DNA of 64,000 bases from Rhizobiaceae bacterium. Its GTDB lineage: Bacteria; Pseudomonadota; Alphaproteobacteria; Rhizobiales; Rhizobiaceae. A model generated the notes under the pieces. The model searched no databases, was not told where the DNA came from, and saw nothing but the letters and a program-made list of their open reading frames with translations. The stretch is taken from NCBI GenBank assembly GCA_025698895.1, contig JAILWO010000002.1, positions 1 to 64,000 on the forward strand. The letters run 5' to 3'. A program made the translations under genes and the position numbers. Numbering within the stretch: position 1 is the stretch's first letter; the number at the start of each line of letters is the position of its first letter. Positions 1-8,323 of the stretch are shown piece after piece.

Positions 1-1700
1 GTCCGTCGCCGTCACCGTCACGTCGATGACGATGTCGTCCTCGGCATTGGCCGTCGCATGCGCCATCGGCTTGAGCAGCGTGAAGGTGTAGGTGCCGTCG
101 GCGTTGACGACGATCTGCCACGAGCCGTCATTGGCCGACAGCGTGCCGGTCGTGGCCGTCGCCTGCGACCAGGTCGCGCCGGTCGCGGCAAGCACGATCG
201 CCGCCGTGGCGTGCGCCCCGTCGGCGCCGAACGAGATGTTGAGATTGCCGCTCGCCGTCGTGGCCGAACCGGCCAGGTCGCCCGGATAGCCGCTGTCGAC
301 ATTGCCGCCGCTCAGCCCGTCCTCGTCGACCGACACCGACGCCGGCGTGCCGATCACCGGCGCGTCGTCGTCGACATTGATGGTCAGCGTGCCGTCGACC
401 GTGTCGCCGTCGCCGTCGGTGACGCGGTAGGTCAGCGTGAAGGACTGGTCGTTCTCGTCGCCGCCCGCCGCATGCGTGATCGCCGCGTTCTGGGTCACCG
501 TGTAGGCGCCGGTCGCCGGGTTCAGCGTCACCGTGATCACCGTCGTGCCGTTCTGCTTGATCAGCAGGCTGTCGCCCGACTTCTCGTAGCTGAAGCCCGT
601 CGCCCCGCCGCTGGTCGTCACATTGGTCAGCCAGGCGATCGAGCCGCCGTCGGCGCCAAACGAATGGGCCAGCGTGCCGGAGAGGTTGGCCGTGTCGGGA
701 TCGACGTCGCCCGTCCCGCCAGGATTGCCGCCCAGCGCCTCGTCGTCGAGCTGCACGGCGGCATTGCCCGACACCGAAGGCCCGTCATCCTCGAAGGCGA
801 TCGACAGACCGACCGCGCTGCTTGCGCTCGACGTATCGCCGTCGCCGTCCGTCAGCGTCTGCACGACCCGGATGTCGGCCAGCAGGCTCACCGCGTCATC
901 GTGGGCGCCGCCGCCCTGGGGATGGTCGAGCGGGGCGTGCTGCGTCACCGTCACCGTGCCGTCGGCGGCCATCTGGATGGTGAAGGCAAGCGTGCCGCCG
1001 GCACCGCCCGCGCGCCCCTCGATCAGCGTCGGGGAGACCTGCACCAGAAGGATCTCGGTCGTGCCGCCGGTCAGGAACAGGCCGGTCTGGACGCCGCTCT
1101 GGATCGTCATGTGATAGGCGACACCGACACCCGAGGCCGCCCCGTCGGCGCCGAAGGCCGGCGTCGAAAACAGGCCCGTGATGGTCGCCGCGCCGATCAC
1201 CGCCGGGTTGAGTCCGTCGGTGCCGCTGCCGGTGTTGTCGGATTCGTCCGCCAGCGCGACCGGTGCGCCGGCGCCAGGGTTGGCCGTCGCAACCGGCCCG
1301 TCATCCAGCACGTCGATCGTCAGCGTGCCGTTGGCCGACAATCCGTTCGCGCTGGTCACCGCCACGTCGAAGGAATCAAAGACCCCCTCGGTGGTGCCGG
1401 TCGAGCCGGGATCGGTATGATCGGTGGTGTTGCCATCAAGAGTATAGACCCAGCTATAGCCGGTGGAGGGCGATCCGGTGATGACCAGCGTGCCGTAGAG
1501 ACCCGCGACCGTGCCACCATTGGTGACATCGACACCGTTGATCACCAGCGACGACACCGAGCTGTTGCCCGTGGCGATGTTGAACGTTCCCGATGTCTGT
1601 TCGTTGGGGCTGGCGGGATTGCTCCCCTCTGCAAGCGCCGCCTCGTCGACGGCCTGGCCGGCGCCCGTATCGATCGTGGGCGCGTCGTCGGTGGTCCGCA
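1..1700 (-). repeat. Tandem VCBS/T1SS-143-like Ig repeats inside the adhesin
   Basis: Repeat junctions encoding DDAP/DDGP followed by an acidic stretch recur at about 1690, 1292, 786 and 364, so units are roughly 130-170 residues. Each unit carries a Gly/Asp-rich turn with DGDGDT (for example near 850 and 415), a probable calcium-binding inter-domain linker. The units are diverged in DNA sequence and are therefore old repeats. Confidence 0.7.
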
Positions 1701-2271
1701 ACGCTCCCAGCAGTTCTTCATCCTGAAGCAAGCCGAATTCGAGCGCCGTCGGCGGCAGAAGATCGATGACCGGGCCCGCATCGCCGATGCCCGCGCCCGG
1801 ATCGTTGAAGTTTCCGCCCGAACTGTCCGGCGTCGTGACCACGCGAAGGCCATCCGGGCCGGCGGCGACGTCAATGCCGTTGGCTTCCAGGGCCGCGACA
1901 AGAGCCACTTGCGGAATCTCCACGTCGCCGATCACGAATGTGGGGATGTTCAGCGCCGCGTTCTCGACGACGATGGTGGAGCCGTCCGGCTGGACCAGCA
2001 CGAGATCCTGCCCGTCAACCTCGATCTTCTCGAGCGAGACGCCTTCCGGGAGGCGGACCACATTGTCGGGACCGACCACGACCACCGAGGGCGGCTCGGC
2101 AATGCCGGCGCCACTGTCATTGGCGGCGGGATCCGCGTCGACGGGTTCGGGCTCGCTGGCCTGGGCCAGTTGCACGGGCGCTTCCGAATGCCCGGACGCC
2201 GATTGCGGCACGAGCTCGTCGGACAGGTTCGCCATCGCGTCGAATGCCGCGCTGAAATCTTCGGTAGCCAT
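1..2271 (-). CDS. Giant T1SS-secreted repeat adhesin, N-terminal part (runs off left edge)
   Basis: An open frame of about 757 codons begins at ATG 2271 (MATEDFSAAFDAMANL) and continues past base 1. It has no Sec signal peptide, as expected for a type I secretion substrate. Residues 1-190 form an acidic, Val-rich head with a short beta module (LPEGVSLEKIEVDGQDLVLV). Tandem Ig-like VCBS/T1SS-143-type repeats follow, each opening with DDAP or DDGP (near 1690, 1292, 786 and 364) and containing DGDGDT turns. This layout matches LapA/BapA-like surface adhesins of rhizobia. The neighbouring LapG protease and type I exporter support a role in biofilm attachment. The TAAG-like LapG cleavage site was not identified with certainty. 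The C-terminal secretion signal lies outside the window. Confidence 0.88.
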   Translation of the reverse strand, partial: MATEDFSAAFDAMANLSDELVPQSASGHSEAPVQLAQASEPEPVDADPAANDSGAGIAEPPSVVVVGPDNVVRLPEGVSLEKIEVDGQDLVLVQPDGSTIVVENAALNIPTFVIGDVEIPQVALVAALEANGIDVAAGPDGLRVVTTPDSSGGNFNDPGAGIGDAGPVIDLLPPTALEFGLLQDEELLGALRTTDDAPTIDTGAGQAVDEAALAEGSNPASPNEQTSGTFNIATGNSSVSSLVINGVDVTNGGTVAGLYGTLVITGSPSTGYSWVYTLDGNTTDHTDPGSTGTTEGVFDSFDVAVTSANGLSANGTLTIDVLDDGPVATANPGAGAPVALADESDNTGSGTDGLNPAVIGAATITGLFSTPAFGADGAASGVGVAYHMTIQSGVQTGLFLTGGTTEILLVQVSPTLIEGRAGGAGGTLAFTIQMAADGTVTVTQHAPLDHPQGGGAHDDAVSLLADIRVVQTLTDGDGDTSSASSAVGLSIAFEDDGPSVSGNAAVQLDDEALGGNPGGTGDVDPDTANLSGTLAHSFGADGGSIAWLTNVTTSGGATGFSYEKSGDSLLIKQNGTTVITVTLNPATGAYTVTQNAAITHAAGGDENDQSFTLTYRVTDGDGDTVDGTLTINVDDDAPVIGTPASVSVDEDGLSGGNVDSGYPGDLAGSATTASGNLNISFGADGAHATAAIVLAATGATWSQATATTGTLSANDGSWQIVVNADGTYTFTLLKPMAHATANAEDDIVIDVTVTATD

Positions 2272-2377
2272 GGTAAAGCCCCCAGTTTGCCTCGGAGGAC
2301 TGAAGCCACGGGACGCCCCGATTATCAATACTTCATTTACCAATATGATATAGCATTATATGCCGTGAATGCCTTTT

Positions 2378-2392
2378 TTAACCGATGGTTAA
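2378..2392. promoter_or_regulatory. Candidate CtrA box between adhesin and lapG
   Basis: The sequence TTAACCGATGGTTAA is an exact TTAA-N7-TTAA, the consensus bound by the alphaproteobacterial cell-cycle regulator CtrA, and also a perfect 6-3-6 inverted repeat. It lies in the AT-rich 295-bp divergent intergenic region, 107 bases upstream of the adhesin start and 175 bases upstream of lapG. The rest of that region is strikingly AT-rich for this genome (for example 2460-2500) and presumably holds both promoters, but I cannot place -35/-10 boxes with confidence. Confidence 0.55.
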
Positions 2393-2566
2393 GGAGAAGG
2401 CATAGTATTTTATACCTCTTTTCTCGCGCTCTGCCTTCCGGCGTCGCCGGCGTGGAAACTGGTTTGCATTTTATGGATAATATATACTCATAATAATCCC
2501 TTTCTCTTAGGTGCGTATTCAAGTCATCGCGATAATCGTTTCCTCGCATGGGAGCGAGATGCAGCG

Positions 2567-3553
2567 ATGGCCGAAAGCAGAAAACCGCGCTTCTACGAGA
2601 TGTTCTGCGCAACAGCTCTTGCGCTTCTTGTTTCCGCCTCCCAGCCTGGGGCGGAAGCAGAAGAATTCGGCGCACCCCCTTCCGCGCAACCGCGACTGAT
2701 CATCTCGGCTCCGGAGATCGCGAAGCCCAGGGCTCGGCGTACCGTTTCCGTCGATCCGGCGTCCTCAAGCCGTCGGAATTCAGCCCGCCGCGGGGATATT
2801 GCGGCCGTTCCTAGCGCTATGGGTCGCGCTGATGCGACCATCATTGACGACGGTCTGATCACAGGCTCGATCAATGGTGGTGTGTTCGCATCGGTGGCCA
2901 TACCGATAGGCGGCCTGGCTGTGAAAGGCAGATGGACACCGATCTTTTCCCAACTCGCCAGCGCCCGGTTCCGCGACTGTGCCGGAAGCGATACGTGCTC
3001 TCCTTCGGAGGCAAATCTCGGCCATGTCCTGGAAAAGGCGCGGGCCTTGCGGTTTCGCGACAAGCTTGCCGTCGTCAACCGGGTGGTGAACAGGACGATC
3101 ACCTACAGCCGTGACATGGCCGTCTACGGCATGCTTGACCACTGGGCCACACCCGCCGAGACGCTGGCGCGGGGCAGGGGGGATTGCGAGGATATCGCCA
3201 TCCTGAAGATGGCCGCGCTCATGAAGGTGGGGATCCCCGCGCGCAGCATGTCTCTGGTGATTCTGCGCGACACACGACGCAGTGTCTTTCATGCCGTGCT
3301 CTCCGTGAGCACCAGCCATGGACACTTCATCCTGGACAACATGCAGGACGCGGTTCTCGCCGACGCCGCCATTCCCGACTATCAGGCGCTGTATTCCCTG
3401 AGTACGGACCGGGCCTGGATCCACGGCTATAGAAAGAGCGGTGCTGTCGCCGCCGTCGATACCCCGCTGGAAACGGTCATACCGGGCGAAGGTCCGGAGC
3501 CCGACCGGTTGTCGATGGCCCATCCGGCGCTCGGCCGGCTGTCAGTTTGGTAG
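2567..3553 (+). CDS. lapG: LapG-type periplasmic transglutaminase-like cysteine protease (BTLCP)
   Basis: The 328-residue protein has an N-terminal hydrophobic export segment (residues 12-30) and a bacterial transglutaminase-like cysteine proteinase domain (PF06035). The putative Cys-His-Asp triad is visible as GRGDCED (Cys207), FHAVL (His242) and FILDNM (Asp257). LapG enzymes are calcium-dependent periplasmic proteases that clip the N-terminus of LapA-type adhesins and release them. They are restrained by the c-di-GMP receptor LapD, which is not in this window. The gene is divergent from the adhesin, its likely substrate, and its last 12 bases overlap the convergent gene at 3542. Confidence 0.85.
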   Translation: MAESRKPRFYEMFCATALALLVSASQPGAEAEEFGAPPSAQPRLIISAPEIAKPRARRTVSVDPASSSRRNSARRGDIAAVPSAMGRADATIIDDGLITGSINGGVFASVAIPIGGLAVKGRWTPIFSQLASARFRDCAGSDTCSPSEANLGHVLEKARALRFRDKLAVVNRVVNRTITYSRDMAVYGMLDHWATPAETLARGRGDCEDIAILKMAALMKVGIPARSMSLVILRDTRRSVFHAVLSVSTSHGHFILDNMQDAVLADAAIPDYQALYSLSTDRAWIHGYRKSGAVAAVDTPLETVIPGEGPEPDRLSMAHPALGRLSVW

Positions 3554-4162
3554 CACGTAGCTGATCACGATCGCCTGCTCCGTCGCCGGCGCGAGAACCA
3601 CGTTTATCCGTCCCCTGAAACGCTGCTCGTCCAGCCCGAGTACAAATCCGACGCCCACGGGCTTGTTCCTGTTGGCAGAAAGTGACTGGATCAGGTCCCC
3701 GAGCTGCACGTCGAGCGACAGGCGCAGATGCTTCGCCATGGAACCAGCGGTAACCATCGAAAATCTGGATTGAACGAAGTTCAGGAACGTCTGGTTGTAG
3801 ACAACGATGCGCTTGTCTTCCGTCAGCGCGAAAGCCGGAGCGGGTGAGGCCTGAACGAGACTGTCGATCATGCTCAGGCTTGCCAGTTGCTTGACGCTGC
3901 TGAGCCGGGTCTGGATCCATCCCAGGCACATCACGCGCAGCAAGGATGTGATGTTGCGCGCGTCCGGGAAGCTTTCCTCCGTCGCGCGGATGAGATCGCC
4001 GATGGCGATTCCCTCGGCGGCGGCGATTTCCTTGAGCGCGTTCCAATAGATCTGCTCGAGCCGGATGCCGCGGCGGGCGTCACCTATTCTGACGGCCCTG
4101 AACCGGGTCTCAGTTTCCGCCGCGCTTGGGGTGAGCGGCCCCACGGAATTCGGTTGCGACAT
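3542..4162 (-). CDS. Ribbon-helix-helix (RHH_4) protein with a PAS-like domain
   Basis: The 206-residue product starts at ATG 4162, preceded by AAAGGTGAG; a GTG at 4171 is the alternative. Residues about 22-85 match the RHH_4 family (GIRLEQIYWNALKEIAAAEGI, then NITSLLRVMCLGWI). The C-terminal half (SPAPAFALTEDKRIVVYNQT) reads like a PAS fold. It sits five bases after the stop of the HlyD gene and is the last gene of the exporter operon. A DNA-binding or sensory regulator of the adhesin system is likely, but this is inference from domain and context. The stop region overlaps the end of lapG by 12 bases on the opposite strand. Confidence 0.65.
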   Translation of the reverse strand: MSQPNSVGPLTPSAAETETRFRAVRIGDARRGIRLEQIYWNALKEIAAAEGIAIGDLIRATEESFPDARNITSLLRVMCLGWIQTRLSSVKQLASLSMIDSLVQASPAPAFALTEDKRIVVYNQTFLNFVQSRFSMVTAGSMAKHLRLSLDVQLGDLIQSLSANRNKPVGVGFVLGLDEQRFRGRINVVLAPATEQAIVISYVLPN

Positions 4163-4167
4163 CCCGC

Positions 4168-5448
4168 TCACCTTTCCCGCAGGGCCTCTTCCCGCGCCTT
4201 GGTGATCGGTTTCATGAGATATTGGAGGATCGTCTTCTCACCGGTCATGATGTCGACCGACGCGATCATTCCCGGAATGATGGAATGCACTTGGTCGTCC
4301 TTGCGCAGTTCCGCGCTCTCGGTCTTGATGCGAACCTGATAGTAGGTATCGCCGGTGTTTTGGTCGTAGATGCTGTCGGCCGAAACGTTGGCGACTTCTC
4401 CCTTCACGCCGCCATAGACCGAGAAATCATACGCGCTGATCTTCACAAGCGCGCTCTGCCCCGGCCGCACGAAGGCCACGTCGCTGGGCGAGATGCGCGC
4501 CTCGACGAGAAGCGTCTCCGATGTCGGCACCACGCCCGCGACCACTGCTCCCGGCTGCACGTAAGCCCCGATCGTGTTGACTTCGAGCGTGTTGATGATC
4601 CCGTCCACCGGCGAGCGCAGGTCGGTGCGGGCGACGCGGTCGGAAGCACCGCGGATGGTCTCCTCGACGACCGAAAGCTCCGCCAGTGCCTTCGTCTTTT
4701 CCGCGAGTGCTTCCTGCTGCAGCTGAAGCGAAAGTTCGGCCACCTGCAGCGATGCCTCGTTCACGGCCGCCCTGAGGCGGTCCAGGGATTCGTTCTGAAG
4801 CGCCAGTTGTCCCGATACCTCGGTCAGTTCTTTCTGGACCCTGATGAGGTCCGTCTGCGCGACGAGCTTTCTCTGGACCATCGGCGCGAGCAGGTTCTCT
4901 TCCCGCTGCGTGACCTTCTGGTTCTCCTGCAGCCGCGTGATGTTGGTCAGGGCTTCGTCGAGTTCCTTTTGCCGCTGCCGGCGGCGTTCCTCGAGAACGG
5001 AGAGCTTGTTGCGGAAATTGTCGCGTCGCGCTTTCATGAGCTCAGCCTCGTTCCGGCAGATTTGCGGCGCGGCGGCTTCGATCTCCTCCGGGCAGAGCAG
5101 GTCCGAGGCGTAGTCTCCCGCCTGCTCCAGTTCCAGCCGGGCGATCTGGGTTCTCAATGCGCGGGAGCGAGCTTCCGCCTCTCCCAGGGAAGACGTGGTG
5201 GCCGTGTCATCGAGACGTATGATCAGATCGCCTTTCTTGACCACCTGTCCGACCTGGACCGCGATTTCCTGGACCACGCCAGGCTCACTGGCCTGGATGA
5301 TCTGGGTCTTGGAGACCGGGATCACCTTGCCGGCCCCGCGTGCGATCTCGTCAACCTCGGTGACGGCGGCCCATCCAATGAATGAACCGATGAGAAGGAT
5401 GATGATCGCGAGTCCGAGACGCGCGAACAAAGGAGGCCGATCGATCAT
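4168..5448 (-). CDS. HlyD-family membrane fusion protein of type I secretion system 1 (LapC-like)
   Basis: The 426-residue protein is a periplasmic adaptor linking the inner-membrane ABC exporter to a TolC channel. It has a short cytoplasmic N-terminus, one membrane helix (LGLAIIILLIGSFIGWAAV), a biotinyl/lipoyl-like half-motif (EPGVVQEIAVQVGQVVKKGDLII), a long coiled coil (about residues 85-265), and the closing lipoyl half followed by a beta-barrel (TDLRSPVDGIINTLEV; GEVANVSADS). ATG 5448 with AGGG upstream is preferred over GTG 5463. It lies 88 bases after the ABC gene and just before the RHH gene, so all three are probably co-transcribed. The cargo is presumably the adhesin at 1-2271. Confidence 0.88.
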   Translation of the reverse strand: MIDRPPLFARLGLAIIILLIGSFIGWAAVTEVDEIARGAGKVIPVSKTQIIQASEPGVVQEIAVQVGQVVKKGDLIIRLDDTATTSSLGEAEARSRALRTQIARLELEQAGDYASDLLCPEEIEAAAPQICRNEAELMKARRDNFRNKLSVLEERRRQRQKELDEALTNITRLQENQKVTQREENLLAPMVQRKLVAQTDLIRVQKELTEVSGQLALQNESLDRLRAAVNEASLQVAELSLQLQQEALAEKTKALAELSVVEETIRGASDRVARTDLRSPVDGIINTLEVNTIGAYVQPGAVVAGVVPTSETLLVEARISPSDVAFVRPGQSALVKISAYDFSVYGGVKGEVANVSADSIYDQNTGDTYYQVRIKTESAELRKDDQVHSIIPGMIASVDIMTGEKTILQYLMKPITKAREEALRER

Positions 5449-5536
5449 TGCCCTAAACCCCACCCCGGCACGGAGCCCGCAACACCGGATTGAATAACAT
5501 AATATGTCGGATCGAGATACTGTCTGTCATCGGACG

Positions 5537-7732
5537 TCAACCTCCGCCCAGAGCCTTCTTCTGAAGCTCCTCGATCACGGCCTTCTTGGGTCCGTCGGCG
5601 ACGACCCGGCCCTGGTCGATGACGATGAGACGGTCCACCAGTTCCAGCATGCTGTAGCGGTGGGTCGAGATGACGACGGTCACGTCGTCGGCGAAGGCTT
5701 CCGACAGCTTCTTGATCAGCAGTCTCTCGGAGGCGAGGTCCATCGCACCGGACGGTTCGTCGAGAAAGACGATCCGCGGTCGCGCAAGAAGCAGCCGCGC
5801 GATCGCCATCGCCTGCCTTTGCCCGCCCGAGAGGGCGTTTCCCCGCTCGCCCACGGGCATGTCATAGCCGCGCGGGTGGCGCGAAACAAATTCGTCCACG
5901 CCCGTGGCACGGGCGGCCTCGACGATCTCCTCGTCGGTCGCGTCCGAGCGTCCCATCAGCAGGTTTTCCTTGACGGTTCCGGAAAACAGGTCGGCGGACT
6001 GCGACGCCACGGCGACGGCCGAGCGGACCACGGCGGGATGGTATTGCCGCACGTCGACGCCATCTATCAGCAGACTGCCGCCGCTCGGAGGATAGAGGCC
6101 GCCGAGAAGCCGCCCGATGGTCGTCTTACCCGAGCCGATACGGCCGATGATGCCGACCCGCTCGCCGGGCTTGATCGTGAAGGTCAATCCGTTGAGCACC
6201 TTGTGCTCGGTGCCCGGATAGACAAAATCGGCCGCCTGGAAGGCCAGGCTTCCATTCCTGATCTCGCGGTTGACGAAGCCGATCGAGTCCGGCCGGTCCT
6301 CCGGCTGCGACATGATGGCGTTCAGTATGCGGAGCGAAAGCATCGCCTGGCGAAGGCGCGCCAGTGTCATGGCGATCTGGTTCAGCGGCGCGACCGTACG
6401 CCCCGAAAGCATGACGGTCGCTACGATCGCGCCGGATGACATTTCGCCTTCGGCGAAACTGTAGGCGCCTGCGATCACGATCGCGACCGTCACCAGTTGC
6501 TGGACGAACTGCGTTGCGTTGACGGCTCCCGAGGAAAGCTGCTTGATCTCTTCCGAGGTACGCGACGCCTTCTTGGCGAGTTCCTGCCAACGCCGCAGCA
6601 GCATTTTTTCGGCTGCGAGCGATTTCACCGTCTCGATCGTGGAAATGGTCTCCACCAGAACCGCTTGCCGCTGCGATGCCTCATTGGAGGCCGCGGCGAC
6701 CCGCCGGCCGATCCGATACTGCGCCACCAGCCCGATGACGAGGGCGAGCAGGAACGCGATCGCCGGGATGACGAATATCCAGCCGGCGATGGTGTAGATG
6801 ACGGCAAGAAAGACAAAGATAAATGCGCTGTCGATCAGCACGCTGATTGTGTTGGATGTGAAGAATTCGCGCACGAACTCGTACTGGGTCACGCGATTGG
6901 CGTACTCGCCGGTGGAGGTCGGCCGCGAGGCCAGAGTCGCGTTCAGCACCTTTTCGAACAACAGATATGACAGCCGGAGGTCGGCGCGACGTCCGGCATG
7001 GTCTATCAAGGCGGAGCGTACTGTCTTGAGCAACAGATCGAAAAGGACCGCGCCCGCGACGCCCAGCGCGAGCACCCACAGCGTCGCGATCGCCTCGTTG
7101 GGCAGAACGCGGTCATAGACGTTCATGACGAACAGCGGCGAGGCGATGGCAAGAATATTGATGAACAGCGCCGCCAGCGCGACCTGCAGATAAGACCGCC
7201 AGAAGGGCAGGAGCGTGCTGGTCAGCCAGTGACCTTTCTCGATCCTGCCTCCAGTGCCTGCCTCGGTGAGTCCCGTGCCGACGACCGTGAAGGAAAGGAT
7301 CGCCCGCACATCCTGCTGCAGGACTTCCGCTGCCGGGATCTTGTCATCGGAAGTGGTGCTTTGTCCCGTATTTGTGTGGAACTGCCCTTTTTCGAAACTC
7401 TCAAGCAGCGTGACGGCCGTGCCGTCTCCGAACAGAACCAGGGCCGGCAGGTCGATGTCTCCCGACGCCAGGTCGGCGCGACTTCTCTGGACAAGATCCA
7501 GACCGATGCGATGGCTGAGAGCAACGACATCCTCGACCTCCACGGCCTTGTCGTCGAACGGGACTCCCGAGAACAGCACGGCTTCGGAGGCCGGTCGTCC
7601 TAGATATGCAGCCACCCGTTTGAACGCCGTCCGGAAATCGTCCCGCCTCCGCCCGGCGGAATGTGTCCCGATTCTATCGTTCGGCTGATCGGGATAGTGG
7701 GCTTTGCCGGCATCGTGAATCACAAGCGTCAC
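5537..7732 (-). CDS. Type I secretion ABC permease/ATPase with degenerate C39 domain (LapB-like)
   Basis: The 731-residue exporter has an N-terminal C39-peptidase-like domain (about residues 28-115) with no catalytic cysteine, as in RTX-adhesin exporters where it docks substrate rather than cutting it. A six-helix ABC transmembrane domain follows (about 165-460). The nucleotide-binding domain has Walker A GRIGSGKTT, signature LSGGQRQAMAIAR, Walker B IVFLDEP and H-loop STHR. The start is GTG 7732 with AAGG six bases upstream. It is the first gene of the exporter operon and energises export of the adhesin. The HlyD gene follows after 88 bases. Confidence 0.9.
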   Translation of the reverse strand: MTLVIHDAGKAHYPDQPNDRIGTHSAGRRRDDFRTAFKRVAAYLGRPASEAVLFSGVPFDDKAVEVEDVVALSHRIGLDLVQRSRADLASGDIDLPALVLFGDGTAVTLLESFEKGQFHTNTGQSTTSDDKIPAAEVLQQDVRAILSFTVVGTGLTEAGTGGRIEKGHWLTSTLLPFWRSYLQVALAALFINILAIASPLFVMNVYDRVLPNEAIATLWVLALGVAGAVLFDLLLKTVRSALIDHAGRRADLRLSYLLFEKVLNATLASRPTSTGEYANRVTQYEFVREFFTSNTISVLIDSAFIFVFLAVIYTIAGWIFVIPAIAFLLALVIGLVAQYRIGRRVAAASNEASQRQAVLVETISTIETVKSLAAEKMLLRRWQELAKKASRTSEEIKQLSSGAVNATQFVQQLVTVAIVIAGAYSFAEGEMSSGAIVATVMLSGRTVAPLNQIAMTLARLRQAMLSLRILNAIMSQPEDRPDSIGFVNREIRNGSLAFQAADFVYPGTEHKVLNGLTFTIKPGERVGIIGRIGSGKTTIGRLLGGLYPPSGGSLLIDGVDVRQYHPAVVRSAVAVASQSADLFSGTVKENLLMGRSDATDEEIVEAARATGVDEFVSRHPRGYDMPVGERGNALSGGQRQAMAIARLLLARPRIVFLDEPSGAMDLASERLLIKKLSEAFADDVTVVISTHRYSMLELVDRLIVIDQGRVVADGPKKAVIEELQKKALGGG

Positions 7733-7740
7733 GCCTTCGT

Positions 7741-7754
7741 CTCTTGAACAAGAG
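7741..7754. promoter_or_regulatory. Short palindrome immediately upstream of the ABC exporter start
   Basis: CTCTTG and CAAGAG flank a two-base centre nine bases before the GTG start of the ABC gene. It could be an operator (the operon encodes an RHH protein) or a small hairpin near the ribosome site. A six-bp palindrome can arise by chance. Confidence 0.25.
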
Positions 7755-8090
7755 GCGCCAAGCCATTTCCGTGCCAGAAAAACTGTGCCGTCTCGGGACT
7801 CGCGGTTCGGGCAGACGGCGATCCGTATCCGCCGTTATGCATGCCTTCGCTCGGTCGCGTTGGCTGCCGCGGGGTCAATTCAACCACAAAATAGGGGGCC
7901 GGCCTCTGCCGACCGCGTCGGCGGAACACATCTCGAGTCACGGATTCCCAAGGCCCCAACAGCATGAACATTGATGGCAAGAAGCGCACGTGGAGGCATG
8001 GCAATAGGGGATTTCCGGCACTGTCAGCCGGCTCGGCGCCTGTCGCCCGAGCCGGCCGCAGCGGTCCTCGAAACTCGAAGACTCATTGAA

Positions 8091-8112
8091 AGGCGGCCCC
8101 TAAAGGCCGCCT
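8091..8112 (-). terminator. Rho-independent-like terminator of the tolC-like gene
   Basis: Arms AGGCGGCC (8091-8098) and GGCCGCCT (8105-8112) form an 8-bp GC-rich stem with a six-base loop. Read on the minus strand it is followed by TTTC. It lies about 210 bases after the tolC-like stop, so tolC and the downstream ABC gene are probably separate transcription units. Confidence 0.55.
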
Positions 8113-8323
8113 CCAAGCCAAACCCCACCGCTGCGCATATCGCGCACCCCGTGTCGCAGCCGGATCGCCCAACCCGGCTGTCGGATCGGATATGCCTCGT
8201 AATGAGACATAAATCTATATATCCGAAGTTATAGGCGAGCGTTTCCATCGTGGAGGCCGCGCGCCGATGCAAAAGCCGTCCTCACGAGATGGCCCGCCAT
8301 GTGCCCGCCAATCCGTCGCTCCG

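Larger units (their letters stand above)
7733..8323. other. 591-bp intergenic region between ABC exporter and tolC-like gene
   Basis: Apart from the palindrome at 7741 and the hairpin at 8091, I see no supported gene. Short frames exist on both strands, but they lack convincing codon use or homology. The stretch probably holds the tolC terminator and the promoter of the abc-hlyD-RHH operon. Confidence 0.5.

Noticed and set aside
58-2493. An 811-codon plus-strand open frame opposite the adhesin
   Set aside because: It is Arg/Val/Asp-rich antisense sequence created by GC-biased codons. The minus-strand frame has clear VCBS-type repeats.
7729-8004. A 91-codon minus-strand frame ending in a GTGA overlap with the ABC exporter start
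   Set aside because: The overlap is tempting, but the peptide is compositionally mixed, has no recognisable domain and lies in the probable promoter region. I could not support it as a gene.
8024-8272. An 82-codon minus-strand frame between tolC and the ABC gene
   Set aside because: It runs through the terminator hairpin at 8091-8112 and has no family features.
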